Positions 51,602-61,353 of a stretch of DNA of 64,000 bases are shown in pieces. Below the pieces are notes generated by a model that saw only the letters and a program-made list of their open reading frames with translations, searched no databases and was not told where the DNA came from. The stretch comes from Chloroflexota bacterium. Lineage in GTDB: Bacteria; Chloroflexota; Limnocylindria; Limnocylindrales; CSP1-4. Position numbers and translations under genes: made by a program. The stretch lies in assembly GCA_015478725.1 (NCBI GenBank), contig JADMIG010000010.1:1-64000 (forward strand). The letters are read 5' to 3'. The stretch's first letter is position 1. The number at the start of each line of letters is the position of its first letter.

Positions 51602-52938
51602 TGCCGGCCACCGTCATCGTCGGCCTCCAGTGGGGCGACGAGGGGAAGGGCAAGACGACCGACTTCCTCGCCGAGCAGGTGGCGATGACCGTCCGCTACC
51701 AGGGCGGCGACAACGCCGGTCACACGATCGTGCTCGGTGACGAGGTCTTCAAGCTCCACCTCGTCCCGTCGGGGGTCCTCTACCCGCACATCGCCTGCGT
51801 CATCGGGCCCGGCGTCGTCGTGAATCCGGCGACGCTCATCGGCGAGCTCGACGGACTCGCCGCCCGGGGGATCGACGTCTCGCAGGTCCGGGTGAGCCGC
51901 AGCGCCCACGTCATCATGCCGTACCATCCGGCGCTCGACCGCCTGTCGGAGGCCCGGCTCGGCGGCGAGGCGGTCGGCACGACGCATCGCGGGATCGGCC
52001 CGGCCTATGCCGATCGCGCGGCCCGGATCGGGCTGCGCATGGAGGACCTCCTCGACGAGGGGGTGCTCCGACACAAGCTCGAGCGAGTCCTGCCGGACAA
52101 GAACCTGCTCCTCGGGACGGCCCCTGATGCGCCGCGCTTCGAGCTCGAACCCCTCGTCGCGGCGGCCGCCGCCTGGGGCAGGCGCCTGCAGCCGCACATG
52201 GCCGACACGACGCGTCTCGTCCAGGACGCGCTCCGCCGCGGCGAACACGTCCTCCTCGAAGGCGCCCAGGGCACGCTCCTCGATCTCGACCACGGGAGCT
52301 ATCCGTTCGTCACCTCTTCGAGCCCGATCGCCGGCGGGGCGTGCACCGGTGGCGGCATCGGGCCCCTCCAGGTCGACGAGGTCATCGGCGTCATGAAGGC
52401 GTACTCGACACGGGTCGGGGCCGGTCCGTTCCCGACGGAGCTGGCAGACGCGACCGGCGACGGCATCGCCGAGCGCGGTCGCGAGGTCGGCACCACGACC
52501 GGGCGCCGTCGACGGGTCGGCTGGTTCGACGCGGTGCCGCTCCACTACGCGGTGGAGGTCAACTCGGTGAGCGCGATCATGCTCAACAAGCTCGACATCC
52601 TGTCCGGCCTCGACGCGATCCGGCTATGTGTCGCCTATGAGATCGACGGTGAGCGGGTGGACGCCTGGCCGACGTCGGCCGATGTCCTCGCCCGGGCGCG
52701 CCCCGTGTACGAGACCTTCCCCGGCTGGCCGGAGCCGCTCCACGACGTCCGTGCGCTCGCCGATCTGCCCGAGCCCGCCCGCCGCTATGTCGCGGCGCTC
52801 GAGGAGCACGCCGGCGTGCCGATCGTCCTCGTCTCCGTCGGCCCCGAGCGGACGCAGACGATCGAACGGGCATGGCGACCGATGCGCCGATCCGCCGCGC
52901 TGTTTGGCGCCGGCCGGCCTGTCGGGCCGGTGAGCTGA
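51601..52938 (+). CDS. purA: Adenylosuccinate synthase
   Basis: This 445-residue GTP-dependent enzyme joins IMP and aspartate on the way to AMP. VIVGLQWGDEGKGKTTDFLAE is the N-terminal GTP loop with catalytic Asp and Lys; QGGDNAGHT, GTTHRGIGPAY, LLEGAQGTLLDLDHGSYPFVTSS and TTTGRRRRVGWFD are all conserved. Start ATG 51601 matches the family N-terminus. It is the first main gene of the purine operon, an unusual place for purA. purD follows closely. Confidence 0.95.
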   Translation: MPATVIVGLQWGDEGKGKTTDFLAEQVAMTVRYQGGDNAGHTIVLGDEVFKLHLVPSGVLYPHIACVIGPGVVVNPATLIGELDGLAARGIDVSQVRVSRSAHVIMPYHPALDRLSEARLGGEAVGTTHRGIGPAYADRAARIGLRMEDLLDEGVLRHKLERVLPDKNLLLGTAPDAPRFELEPLVAAAAAWGRRLQPHMADTTRLVQDALRRGEHVLLEGAQGTLLDLDHGSYPFVTSSSPIAGGACTGGGIGPLQVDEVIGVMKAYSTRVGAGPFPTELADATGDGIAERGREVGTTTGRRRRVGWFDAVPLHYAVEVNSVSAIMLNKLDILSGLDAIRLCVAYEIDGERVDAWPTSADVLARARPVYETFPGWPEPLHDVRALADLPEPARRYVAALEEHAGVPIVLVSVGPERTQTIERAWRPMRRSAALFGAGRPVGPVS

Positions 52939-52946
52939 CCGCGACG

Positions 52947-54311
52947 ATGGCGCTGCCCGTCATGCCGACCCGGATCCTCATCGTCGGCGGTGGCGCGCGC
53001 GAGCATGCCCTGGCCTGGAAGCTCGCCGCGGAGCCGGGGGTGAACGAGGTCGTCGTGGCCCCCGGAAATGACGCGATGGCGGCCGAACCCCGGGTCCGCT
53101 GCGTCGCCCTGCCGACGACCGACGCGCGGCAGGCCGTCGTCGGACTCGCCCGCCGCGAGGCGATCGAGCTCGTCGTCGTCGGCCCCGAGGAGCCGCTCGC
53201 GGACGGGCTCGTGGACGCCCTCGAGGCGGCCGGCGTCCTCGCCTTCGGCCCGACGGCGGCCGCCGCCCGGATCGAGACGTCGAAGTCGTTCTGCCACGAG
53301 ATCGCCGCGGCCGCCGGGGTCCGGATGGCGTCGGCCGTCGTGGCCCGCTCGCGCGCCGAGGCCGGAGCCGCCGTCGAGGCGCTCCGTGGCGATGGCCGTG
53401 GCTACGTCCTCAAGGAGGACGGCCTTGCCGCGGGCAAGGGCGTGGCGGTCTTCGGTCCGCACGAGGCGGACCGTGCGGCCGCCGCCGACCGGCTCGACGC
53501 GCTCTTCGCCGCTCCGGGTCAGGTCGTGCTCGTCGAGGAGCGCCTCGACGGACCCGAGGCGAGCGTCATCGCCCTGTGCGACGGCCGCACCGCGCTCGGG
53601 CTGCCGGCGGCCCGCGACCACAAGCGGCTGGGCGACGGGGATGACGGACCGAACACCGGCGGCATGGGCGCGTATTCGCCGCTCCCCGATCTCTCGGCTT
53701 CGGACGTCGAGCGGATCCTCGCGACGGTCCACCGGCCGATCCTCGCCGAGCTCGCCCGTCGCGGGACGCCGTTCCGTGGCGCCCTGTACGCCGGCCTCAT
53801 CCTCACCGTCGAAGGCCCGGCGCTCCTCGAATGCAACGCCCGCTTCGGCGATCCGGAGACGGAGGCGATCGTGCCGCGGCTGGCCGTCCCGCTCGGGCCG
53901 CTCCTCCGGGCCGCCGCCGCCGGTGCCCTCCCGCCGACGATCGACGACCGGCCCATCGTCCCGGCGCTGCCCGGCGCGACCGTCGCGATCGTCCTCGCCG
54001 GCCGGGACTATCCCGCAGGTTCTGCCGATGGCGACGCGATCTCCGGGCTGGAGGAGGCAGCGGTGCTCGGTGGCATCGTCTTCCACGCCGGAACCCGCCG
54101 CACGGGTGACGGTGGTTTCGTCACCCACGGCGGTCGAATCGTCACCGTCGTCGGCCGAGGACCGGATCTCGCGGCGGCCCGCGCTGTCGCCGAACGGGCG
54201 ACCGGCGCGATCGCGTTCGCGGGCCTCCAGCGTCGCCATGACATCGGGCTCCCGGTGGACGCGGATCGACAGCTCCACATGGCCCCCGTCGCGGCCGGAG
54301 GCGGCCGATGA
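52947..54311 (+). CDS. purD: Phosphoribosylamine--glycine ligase (GARS)
   Basis: This 454-residue ATP-grasp enzyme makes glycinamide ribonucleotide. ILIVGGGAREHALAWKL is the N-terminal motif, VVVGPEEPLADGLVD the next strand, and RDHKRLGDGDDGPNTGGMGAYSP and LECNARFGDPETEAI the catalytic and metal-binding signatures. Starts at ATG 52947 or 52962 are both plausible; the frame also opens at 52872 inside purA. It overlaps purB by 4 nt. Confidence 0.95.
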   Translation: MALPVMPTRILIVGGGAREHALAWKLAAEPGVNEVVVAPGNDAMAAEPRVRCVALPTTDARQAVVGLARREAIELVVVGPEEPLADGLVDALEAAGVLAFGPTAAAARIETSKSFCHEIAAAAGVRMASAVVARSRAEAGAAVEALRGDGRGYVLKEDGLAAGKGVAVFGPHEADRAAAADRLDALFAAPGQVVLVEERLDGPEASVIALCDGRTALGLPAARDHKRLGDGDDGPNTGGMGAYSPLPDLSASDVERILATVHRPILAELARRGTPFRGALYAGLILTVEGPALLECNARFGDPETEAIVPRLAVPLGPLLRAAAAGALPPTIDDRPIVPALPGATVAIVLAGRDYPAGSADGDAISGLEEAAVLGGIVFHAGTRRTGDGGFVTHGGRIVTVVGRGPDLAAARAVAERATGAIAFAGLQRRHDIGLPVDADRQLHMAPVAAGGGR

Positions 54312-55630
54312 TCCCGCGCTACACGCTCCCCGAGATGGGCGCGATCTGGACGGACGAGGCTCGCTTCGCGGCGATGCTCAGGGTGGAGATCGCCGTCGCT
54401 CGGGCGGAGGCGGGACGGGGCCTCGTCCCGGCCGAGGCGCTCGCCGCCATCGAGGGCCGGGCGCGCGTGGATCCGTCCCGCATCGCCGAGATCGAGCGGA
54501 TCACCGATCACGACGTCATCGCCTTCGTCAGCGCCGTCGCGGAGACCGTCGGGCCGGCAGGTCGCTATCTTCACCTCGGGCTCACGAGCAGCGATGTCGT
54601 GGACACGGCGCTCGCGCTCCAGCTTCGGGCGGCCGGCGACCGTCTTCTCGCCGACTGCGACGCACTCGTCCGGGTGCTCGTCCGGCGGGCCCGTGCCGAG
54701 GCGGGGACGACGATCATGGGACGGACCCACAGCGTCCACGCCGAACCGACGACGTTCGGGGCGAAGCTCGCCGGCTGGGCCTTCGAGGTCGACCGGGGTC
54801 GACGCCGCCTGGCGGCCGCGGTGGACGAGATCGGGACCGGGAAGATCAGCGGTCCCGTCGGGACGTACAGCCACCTCGATCCCGACGTCGAGGCGGAGGT
54901 CCTCGCCGCCCTCGGTCTGCATGCCGATCCGGTGAGCACCCAGATCGTGCAGCGCGACCGCCACGCCGCGCTCCTTGCCGCGATCGCCATCCTCGGCGGA
55001 TCCCTCGAGCGGTTCGCGACGGAGATCCGCAACCTCCAGCACACGGAGATCGGCGAGGTCCAGGAACCGTTCCGGTCGGGTCAGAAGGGTTCGAGCGCGA
55101 TGCCGCACAAGCGGAACCCGATCCTCAGCGAGCGGGTGGCGGGCCTCGCCAGGCTGCTCCGCGGCTACGCCCAGACCGCGTTCGAGGACCAGCCGCTGTG
55201 GCACGAGCGGGACATCAGCCACAGCTCGGCGGAGCGCGTCATCCTCCCCGACGCGACGATCGTCCTCGACTATCTGCTCGTGAAGATGGCCGGCCTGGTG
55301 GACGGCCTCGTCGTCCGGGCCGACCGGATGCGGGAGAACATCGAACGGGGTCTCGGGCTCCATGCGAGCGGTCGCGTCCTCCTCGCCCTCGTGGAGTCCG
55401 GCGGGCGCTCCCGCGAGGAGGCGTACGCGATCGTCCAGGCGGCGGCGATCCGAGCGGCCGACGAGCGCCGGCCCCTCCGCGATCTCCTGGCGCTCGATCC
55501 AGCCGTCGCCGGCCGACTCCCGCTCGCGACGCTCGACGCGTGCTTCGACGAAGCGACGACCCTGCGGCACGTGCCGGCGATCATTGCCCGCCTGGACCGC
55601 CTGGAGGCTTCGACCGATGTCGCTCGCTGA
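54308..55630 (+). CDS. purB: Adenylosuccinate lyase
   Basis: This 440-residue homotetrameric lyase acts twice in purine synthesis, cleaving SAICAR and adenylosuccinate. GSSAMPHKRNPILSERV is the fumarase-superfamily signature with the catalytic serine. HLGLTSSDVVDTALALQL and MGRTHSVHAEPTTFGAKLAGW carry the other active-site residues. ATG 54308 overlaps the purD stop; purC begins 14 nt before its end. Confidence 0.95.
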   Translation: MIPRYTLPEMGAIWTDEARFAAMLRVEIAVARAEAGRGLVPAEALAAIEGRARVDPSRIAEIERITDHDVIAFVSAVAETVGPAGRYLHLGLTSSDVVDTALALQLRAAGDRLLADCDALVRVLVRRARAEAGTTIMGRTHSVHAEPTTFGAKLAGWAFEVDRGRRRLAAAVDEIGTGKISGPVGTYSHLDPDVEAEVLAALGLHADPVSTQIVQRDRHAALLAAIAILGGSLERFATEIRNLQHTEIGEVQEPFRSGQKGSSAMPHKRNPILSERVAGLARLLRGYAQTAFEDQPLWHERDISHSSAERVILPDATIVLDYLLVKMAGLVDGLVVRADRMRENIERGLGLHASGRVLLALVESGGRSREEAYAIVQAAAIRAADERRPLRDLLALDPAVAGRLPLATLDACFDEATTLRHVPAIIARLDRLEASTDVAR

Positions 55631-56537
55631 GCGATTCGTCCGCTCCGGCAAGGTTCGCGACCTCTACCGGCTCGGCGACGGTCGCCTCCTCCTCGTCGCC
55701 TCCGACCGGCTGTCCGCCTTCGACGTCGTCCTGCCGACGCCGATCGCGGATAAGGGTCGCGTCCTCACCGGCCTCTCCCGGTTCTGGTTTGCGGAGACGG
55801 CTCCGATCGTGCCGAACCATCTCGTCGCGACCGATCCGGCGGTCCTTCCCGAAGGTCTCGCGTCAGCCGACGCGCTGCGGGGCCGGATCATGGTCTGTCA
55901 GGAGGTCGAGATCCTGCCGGTCGAGGTCATCGTGCGGGGCTATCTCGCCGGGAGCGGCTGGGCCGCGTATCGGGCGACCGGCGAGCTGTGCGGGATCCGC
56001 TTGCCGGCCGGGCTCCGCGAGAGCGAGCGACTCCCGGAGCCGATCCTCACACCGTCCACCAAGGCACTCCCCGGCACCCACGACGAGAACATCCCGTTCG
56101 ACGCCATGGTGAGTCTCCTCGGCGGCGACCGGGCGGCCGGCGAGCTCGCCGAGCAGGTGCGAGCCACCGCCATCGCGCTGTACCGCCGCACTGCCGCCGT
56201 CGCAGCGCGTGGCGGCATCCTCGTCGCCGACACGAAGTTCGAGTTCGGCCTGGATGCGGCGACCGGTGAGCTCGTCCTCGCCGACGAGGTCCTCACCCCG
56301 GACTCGTCGCGGTTCTGGGACGCCGCGACGTACGAGGCGGGCCGCCCGCAGGCGAGCTTCGACAAGCAGTACGTGCGGGACTGGCTCGATGCGACCGGCT
56401 GGGCCCGGACCGCGCCGGGCCCCGATCTTCCGCCGGAGGTCGTGGCCGGCACCCGGGCCCGCTACGTCGCCGCCTTCGAGCGAATCACGGGCGCGAGCTT
56501 CGGACGATATCTGAGGGAGGACGTGATCGCCCCATGA
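55617..56537 (+). CDS. purC: Phosphoribosylaminoimidazole-succinocarboxamide synthase
   Basis: This 306-residue SAICAR synthetase condenses CAIR and aspartate. SGKVRDLYRLGDGRLLLVASDRLSAFDVVLPTPI opens the ATP site; EVIVRGYLAGSGW and LADEVLTPDSSRFWD are signatures. It belongs to the longer, yeast-like length class rather than the 240-residue type. Its start lies inside the end of purB (14-nt overlap) and its end overlaps purS by 4 nt. Confidence 0.95.
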   Translation: MSLAERFVRSGKVRDLYRLGDGRLLLVASDRLSAFDVVLPTPIADKGRVLTGLSRFWFAETAPIVPNHLVATDPAVLPEGLASADALRGRIMVCQEVEILPVEVIVRGYLAGSGWAAYRATGELCGIRLPAGLRESERLPEPILTPSTKALPGTHDENIPFDAMVSLLGGDRAAGELAEQVRATAIALYRRTAAVAARGGILVADTKFEFGLDAATGELVLADEVLTPDSSRFWDAATYEAGRPQASFDKQYVRDWLDATGWARTAPGPDLPPEVVAGTRARYVAAFERITGASFGRYLREDVIAP

Positions 56538-56824
56538 CCGTGCCGATTCGCTACCGCTTCGCCGTCAACGTCGTCCCGCGAGCGGGGATCCTCGATCCCC
56601 AGGGTCGGGCGGTGGAGGGCAGCCTCGTCCACCTCGGGCTCGCCGGGATCTCGGAGATCCGGGTGGGGCGGCGGGTGGAGCTCACCGTCGAGGCGGACAC
56701 CGAGGACGACGCGCGGCGGACGGTCGATCGGCTCGCCGGCGAACTCCTCGCGAATCCGCTCATCGAGGCATACGCGATCGAGCTGCTCGGCGCGATCGCT
56801 CCGCTCGCCGAGGCCGGTCGATGA
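56534..56824 (+). CDS. purS: Phosphoribosylformylglycinamidine synthase subunit PurS
   Basis: This 96-residue small subunit bridges PurQ and PurL in the three-part FGAM synthetase. RYRFAVNVVPRAGILDPQGRAVEGSLVHLG and ISEIRVGRRVEL are its typical segments, ending NPLIEAYAIELL. Start and stop overlap both neighbours by 4 nt, in keeping with fixed stoichiometry of the complex. Confidence 0.95.
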   Translation: MTVPIRYRFAVNVVPRAGILDPQGRAVEGSLVHLGLAGISEIRVGRRVELTVEADTEDDARRTVDRLAGELLANPLIEAYAIELLGAIAPLAEAGR

Positions 56825-57564
56825 CCGTGCGGATCGGGGTCGTCGTCTTCCCGGGCAGCAACTGCGACGCCGACACGCTCCACGCCCTCACGATCGTCGG
56901 GGCGGAAGCCGTGCCCCTGTGGCACGAGTCCGTCGACCTCGGCGGTGCGGCGGCGGTCGTCCTGCCGGGTGGCTTCGCCTATGGCGACTACCTCCGCGCC
57001 GGCGTCATCGCCCGATTCAGCCCGGTCATGCGGAGCGTGGCCGCCTTCGCGTCCGGCGGCGGCCTCGTCCTCGGCATCTGCAACGGCTTCCAGGTCCTCG
57101 CGGAGGCGGGCCTCGTGCCGGGAGCCCTGCTCCGCAATCGCGGCCTGCGCTTCCTCGGACGGGACGTCCACGTCGTGCCGGAGCGCCTCGACACGCCGTT
57201 CACCCGCGCCCTCCCGGATCGCCGGCCGCTCCGCCTCCCGATCGCCCACGGCGAGGGGGCGTATTTCGCGGACGAGGCGTCGCTTGACGCGATCGAGGCG
57301 GCCGGCGGCGTCCTCTTCCGGTATGCGACCGCCGACGGACGAGCCGTCGCCGCGGATGACCGGGAGGCGAATCCGAACGGCTCGCTCCGCGCGATCGCCG
57401 GCGTCGTCGCCCCGAACGGCAACGTCGCCGGCCTCATGCCGCACCCGGAGCGCGCCACGGAGGCGGTCCTCGGCTCGGATGACGGTCGGCTCCTCCTGCG
57501 GTCCCTCGTCGAGGCGGCGGCCGAACGAGCGTCCGGTGCGGCGGTCGCCGTGGGCGCCCGATGA
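56821..57564 (+). CDS. purQ: Phosphoribosylformylglycinamidine synthase subunit PurQ (glutaminase)
   Basis: This 247-residue class I glutamine amidotransferase supplies ammonia to PurL. IGVVVFPGSNCDADTLHAL opens the protein, GGFAYGDYLRAGVIARFSP gives the oxyanion region, GICNGFQVLAEAGLVPGAL has the nucleophile cysteine, and NVAGLMPHPERATE the catalytic histidine and glutamate. Overlaps purS and purL by 4 nt each. Confidence 0.95.
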   Translation: MTVRIGVVVFPGSNCDADTLHALTIVGAEAVPLWHESVDLGGAAAVVLPGGFAYGDYLRAGVIARFSPVMRSVAAFASGGGLVLGICNGFQVLAEAGLVPGALLRNRGLRFLGRDVHVVPERLDTPFTRALPDRRPLRLPIAHGEGAYFADEASLDAIEAAGGVLFRYATADGRAVAADDREANPNGSLRAIAGVVAPNGNVAGLMPHPERATEAVLGSDDGRLLLRSLVEAAAERASGAAVAVGAR

Positions 57565-59879
57565 CAATCGCCTCGGCGGCCGAGCCGCTGCACCGGACGC
57601 TCGGCCTCACGGACGAGGAGCTCGAGGCGATCCGCGAGCGCATCGGGCGTGATCCGAACGAGCTCGAGCTCGCGATGTTCAGCGTCATGTGGAGCGAGCA
57701 CTGCAGCTACAAGAGCTCGCGACCGCTCCTGCGGACCCTGCCGACCGGCGGGCCGGGCATCGTCGCCGGACCGGGCGACAACGCCGGCGTCGTCGACATC
57801 GGCGACGGGATGGGCGTCGCCTTCAAGATCGAGTCGCACAATCACCCGAGCGCGGTCGAGCCGTACCAGGGGGCGGCGACCGGCGTCGGCGGGATCCTCC
57901 GCGATATCTTCACGATGGGGGCGCGGCCGATCGCCGTCCTCGATGCCCTCCGCTTCGGCGACCCGGCCGAGGCGCGAACCCGCCATCTCGTCGACGGCGT
58001 CGTCCGCGGCGTCGGTGGGTACGGCAACTGCGTCGGTGTCCCGACCGTCGGCGGCGAGCTCGTCTTCGATCCGAGCTATGCCGGCAATCCTCTCGTCAAC
58101 GTGATGGCCATCGGGGTCCTCGACATCGCCCGTCTCACGCGCGCTCGGGCGGCCCGTCCCGGCGACCTCGTGGTCCTCTTCGGATCGGCGACCGGCCGCG
58201 ACGGCATCGGTGGCGCGTCCGTCCTCGCGAGCGCGACGTTCACGGACGCCGATCCGTCTCGACGACCGGCCGTCCAGGTCGGCGATCCGTTCGCCGAGAA
58301 GCTCCTCATCGAGGCGAGCCTCGAGCTCATCGAGGCGGGCCTCGTCGAGGGGCTCCAGGATCTCGGCGCCGGCGGCATCACGTGCGCGACGTCGGAGCTC
58401 GCGGACGCCGGCGGGACCGGCATCGCCGTCGACCTCGACGCGATCCCCCGGCGGGAGCCGGGGATGGCGCCGTTCGAGGTGATGATCTCCGAGAGCCAGG
58501 AACGGATGTGCGCCGTCGTCCGACCGGAACGCTACGCGGCCGTCCGGGGGGTCTGCGAACGCTGGGGGCTGCCGGTCGCGGAAGTCGGCCGGGTGACGCC
58601 GGACGGCGCGCTCGTCGTCGTCGAGGGCGGGCTGGACGGGGCGGGCAGGCCGCGTGAGGGCGCCCGGGTCCTCGCCGACGTGCCCGCGCATGCGCTCGCA
58701 TCCGGAGCGATCGTCCACTCCCGGCTCGCCGCGCCACCGCCCCGACGGCGGGCGGCCCCGGCCCCCGGACTCATCGAGGCGGCGGACGACGGTCTGCCGG
58801 AGCGGGGGATGGACCCCGGGGCGGTCCTCCTCGCCCTCCTCGGTTCGCCCAACCTCGCCTCGCGACGCTGGGTGACCGAGCAGTACGACTCGACGGTCCA
58901 GACGAACACGGTCGTCGGCCCGGGGCACGGTGCGGCGGTGCTCCGGATCAAGGGGACGACGAAGGCGCTCGTCGCCACGACGGATGGGAACCACGGCGTC
59001 GGGCTCGTCGATCCGTGGCTCGGGGCCGTCCTCAGCGTCGCCGAGGCGACCCGCAACGTGTCGATCACCGGCGCACGGCCGCTCGGCGTGACGAACTGCC
59101 TCAACTACGGGGATCCGACGCGGGCCGAGGCGTTCTGGCAGCTGAGCGAGGCGGTCCGCGGCGTCGGCGACGCGTGCCGGGCGCTGGATCTGCCGGTCAC
59201 CGGGGGGAACGTCTCGCTCTACAACGAGTCGCCGGCCGGGGCGATCGCGCCCACGCCGGAGATCGGGGTCGTCGGGCTTCTCCAGGATGTCGCCCGGCGG
59301 GTCGGCCCGGCGTTCGTCGCCGTTGGCGACCGCATCGTCCTCATCGGCTCGGCGGTCCCGGGCCTCGTCGGGAGTGCCTATGCGGCCCTCGCCGGCGTCG
59401 CCTCGGAGGACGGCCCGCCGACGATCGATCTCGCCCGGGAAGCGGCGACGCAGGCGTTCGTCCGGGAGGCAGTGGAACAGTGTCTCGTCGCCTCCGCCCA
59501 GGACGTGTCCGGCGGTGGCCTCGCCGTCGCCCTCGCAGAAGCCGCCATGTGGGGCGACGTCGGGGCGTCGGTCCGTATCCCCGTCGCCGGCTCTCCGGCG
59601 GTGGAGCTGTTCGGCGAGAGCCCGTCGCGACTCGTCCTCGGCTGCTCGCCGGGTCACGCTCCTGCCCTCATCCTCCTCGCCGGACGGTTCGGGCTGCCGG
59701 TCAGGGAGATCGGCGCCGTCGGCGGCGAGCGGCTCGTGATCGAACTCGCCGGACATGGCGCCACCGGCGCCGCGGAGGAGCGGGGTTCGGGTGTCGCCGA
59801 TGCGCTCGACGTCGGACTCATCGACCTCCGCCACGCGTGGGACCATGGACTCGGGCGAGCGCTCGGGATGGAGGCCTGA
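57561..59879 (+). CDS. purL: Phosphoribosylformylglycinamidine synthase subunit PurL (short type)
   Basis: This 772-residue synthetase converts FGAR to FGAM with ATP and ammonia from PurQ. MWSEHCSYKSSRPLLRTLPT, FKIESHNHPSAVEPYQGAATGVGGI and GGITCATSELADAGGTGI are core motifs; the second half repeats the fold (STVQTNTVVGPGHGAAVLRI). The length is typical of the small PurL that works with PurS and PurQ. purF begins with the ATG two bases after its stop region. Confidence 0.95.
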   Translation: MTIASAAEPLHRTLGLTDEELEAIRERIGRDPNELELAMFSVMWSEHCSYKSSRPLLRTLPTGGPGIVAGPGDNAGVVDIGDGMGVAFKIESHNHPSAVEPYQGAATGVGGILRDIFTMGARPIAVLDALRFGDPAEARTRHLVDGVVRGVGGYGNCVGVPTVGGELVFDPSYAGNPLVNVMAIGVLDIARLTRARAARPGDLVVLFGSATGRDGIGGASVLASATFTDADPSRRPAVQVGDPFAEKLLIEASLELIEAGLVEGLQDLGAGGITCATSELADAGGTGIAVDLDAIPRREPGMAPFEVMISESQERMCAVVRPERYAAVRGVCERWGLPVAEVGRVTPDGALVVVEGGLDGAGRPREGARVLADVPAHALASGAIVHSRLAAPPPRRRAAPAPGLIEAADDGLPERGMDPGAVLLALLGSPNLASRRWVTEQYDSTVQTNTVVGPGHGAAVLRIKGTTKALVATTDGNHGVGLVDPWLGAVLSVAEATRNVSITGARPLGVTNCLNYGDPTRAEAFWQLSEAVRGVGDACRALDLPVTGGNVSLYNESPAGAIAPTPEIGVVGLLQDVARRVGPAFVAVGDRIVLIGSAVPGLVGSAYAALAGVASEDGPPTIDLAREAATQAFVREAVEQCLVASAQDVSGGGLAVALAEAAMWGDVGASVRIPVAGSPAVELFGESPSRLVLGCSPGHAPALILLAGRFGLPVREIGAVGGERLVIELAGHGATGAAEERGSGVADALDVGLIDLRHAWDHGLGRALGMEA

Positions 59880-59880
59880 C

Positions 59881-61353
59881 ATGTGCGGCGTCTTCGGCGC
59901 GGTGCTCCCGGCGTCGTTCGGCACGACCGGGACGGAGGCAGGCTCGGTCGCCGCCCTCGGCCTCTTCGCCCTCCAGCACCGGGGCCAGGAATCGGCCGGG
60001 CTGGCCGTCAGCGACGGCGAGCAGCTCATGCTCTACAAGGACCTCGGCCTCATCTCGAGCGTCCTCGACGAGCGCCGCCTGCCGTCGCTCCGTGGCCGCC
60101 TTGCGATCGCCCACTGCCGCTATTCGACGACCGGGTCGACGGTCTGGGAGAACGCCCAGCCGACCCTCCGCCTCGGTCCTCGTCGGGCGCTCGCCATCGG
60201 CCACAACGGCAACCTCGTCAACACCCGGGAGCTGCTCGGGCGCCTCCGCGGCGGTCGGACACGGCTGCCGGCCTCGACCGACACGGAGCTGCTCACGGCG
60301 CTCCTCGCCGACGAGCCCGCCGCGGACACGGTCGATGCGCTGTGCCGGGTCCTGCCGACGGTCCGCGGCGCGTACAGCCTCGTCGTGCTCGACGAGCGGC
60401 GCGTCATCGGCGTCCGCGATCCGCACGGCTTCCGGCCCCTCGTCCTCGGCCGGCTGCCGGCGCCCGACGAGGCGGGCCTGGGTCGCGGCCTGTGGCCCGA
60501 CGCCGCGACCGCGGACGGCTGGTGCCTGTCGTCCGAGACGGCGGGCCTCGACATCGTCGGCGCCGAGTACGTCCGGGACGTCGAGCCGGGCGAGCTGGTC
60601 ATCCTCGAGGAGGGACGGCTGCCGCGATCGGTCCGCTTCGCGCCGGCCGACCCCGCCCTCTGCGTGTTCGAGCTCATCTACTTCGCCCGGCCCGACTCGT
60701 ACATGGAGGGCCGCAACCTCTACGAGGTCCGGCGGCGGATGGGGATGGAGCTGGCCCGCGAGCATCCGACCGAGACGGATCTCGTCATGCCGGTCCCCGA
60801 CACCGGCGCCCCCGCGGCCGCCGGCTTCGCCGAGGCGATCGGGATCCCGTATCGGGAGGGTCTCGTCCGCAATCGCTACACCGGACGGAGCTTCATCCAG
60901 CCGTCGCAGACGATGCGCCAGCGGGGCGTCACGATCAAGCTCAACCCGCTTCGGGAGGTCGTGCGGGGCCGGCGCCTCACCGTCGTCGACGACTCGATCG
61001 TGCGGGGCACGACGACCAGGCAGATCGTCGAGATCCTCCGCCGCGCCGGCGCGACCGAGGTCCACGTGCGGATCAGCGCACCGCCCATCTTCCACCCATG
61101 CTTCTACGGGATCGACACGCAGATCGAGACCGAGCTCATCGCCGGCTCGCGGTCGCTCGAGGAGATCCGGGCGTTCATCGGTGCGGATTCGCTCGGCTAC
61201 CTCTCGATCGGCGGCGTCCTCGCCGCCCTCGACCTGCCATACGAGCAGTTCTGCTTCGCCTGCTTCGACGGGCGGTACCCGGAGCCGGTGCCATACGACG
61301 CGGCCCGCCGCAAGTTCGTGCTCGAGGAGGCGTCGGTCGAGGTCGGTGGCTGA
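59881..61353 (+). CDS. purF: Amidophosphoribosyltransferase
   Basis: This 490-residue enzyme makes phosphoribosylamine from PRPP and glutamine, the first committed step. MCGVFGAV has the N-terminal nucleophile Cys2 directly after Met, so no propeptide is needed. VVDDSIVRGTTT (about 368-379) is the PRPP loop. Cys261, Cys407, Cys458 and Cys461 align with the four [4Fe-4S] ligands of the Bacillus-type enzyme, so an oxygen-sensitive cluster is likely. It overlaps purM by 8 nt. Confidence 0.95.
   Translation: MCGVFGAVLPASFGTTGTEAGSVAALGLFALQHRGQESAGLAVSDGEQLMLYKDLGLISSVLDERRLPSLRGRLAIAHCRYSTTGSTVWENAQPTLRLGPRRALAIGHNGNLVNTRELLGRLRGGRTRLPASTDTELLTALLADEPAADTVDALCRVLPTVRGAYSLVVLDERRVIGVRDPHGFRPLVLGRLPAPDEAGLGRGLWPDAATADGWCLSSETAGLDIVGAEYVRDVEPGELVILEEGRLPRSVRFAPADPALCVFELIYFARPDSYMEGRNLYEVRRRMGMELAREHPTETDLVMPVPDTGAPAAAGFAEAIGIPYREGLVRNRYTGRSFIQPSQTMRQRGVTIKLNPLREVVRGRRLTVVDDSIVRGTTTRQIVEILRRAGATEVHVRISAPPIFHPCFYGIDTQIETELIAGSRSLEEIRAFIGADSLGYLSIGGVLAALDLPYEQFCFACFDGRYPEPVPYDAARRKFVLEEASVEVGG

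Noticed and set aside
53068-56112. Plus-strand frame of 1014 codons across purD, purB and purC
   Set aside because: It is an out-of-frame shadow, Arg/Ser-rich, spanning three strongly supported genes.
56988-60029. Minus-strand open frame of 1013 codons opposite purQ, purL and purF
   Set aside because: It has no recognisable motif and lies antisense to three conserved purine genes. The length results from the rarity of stop codons in such DNA.
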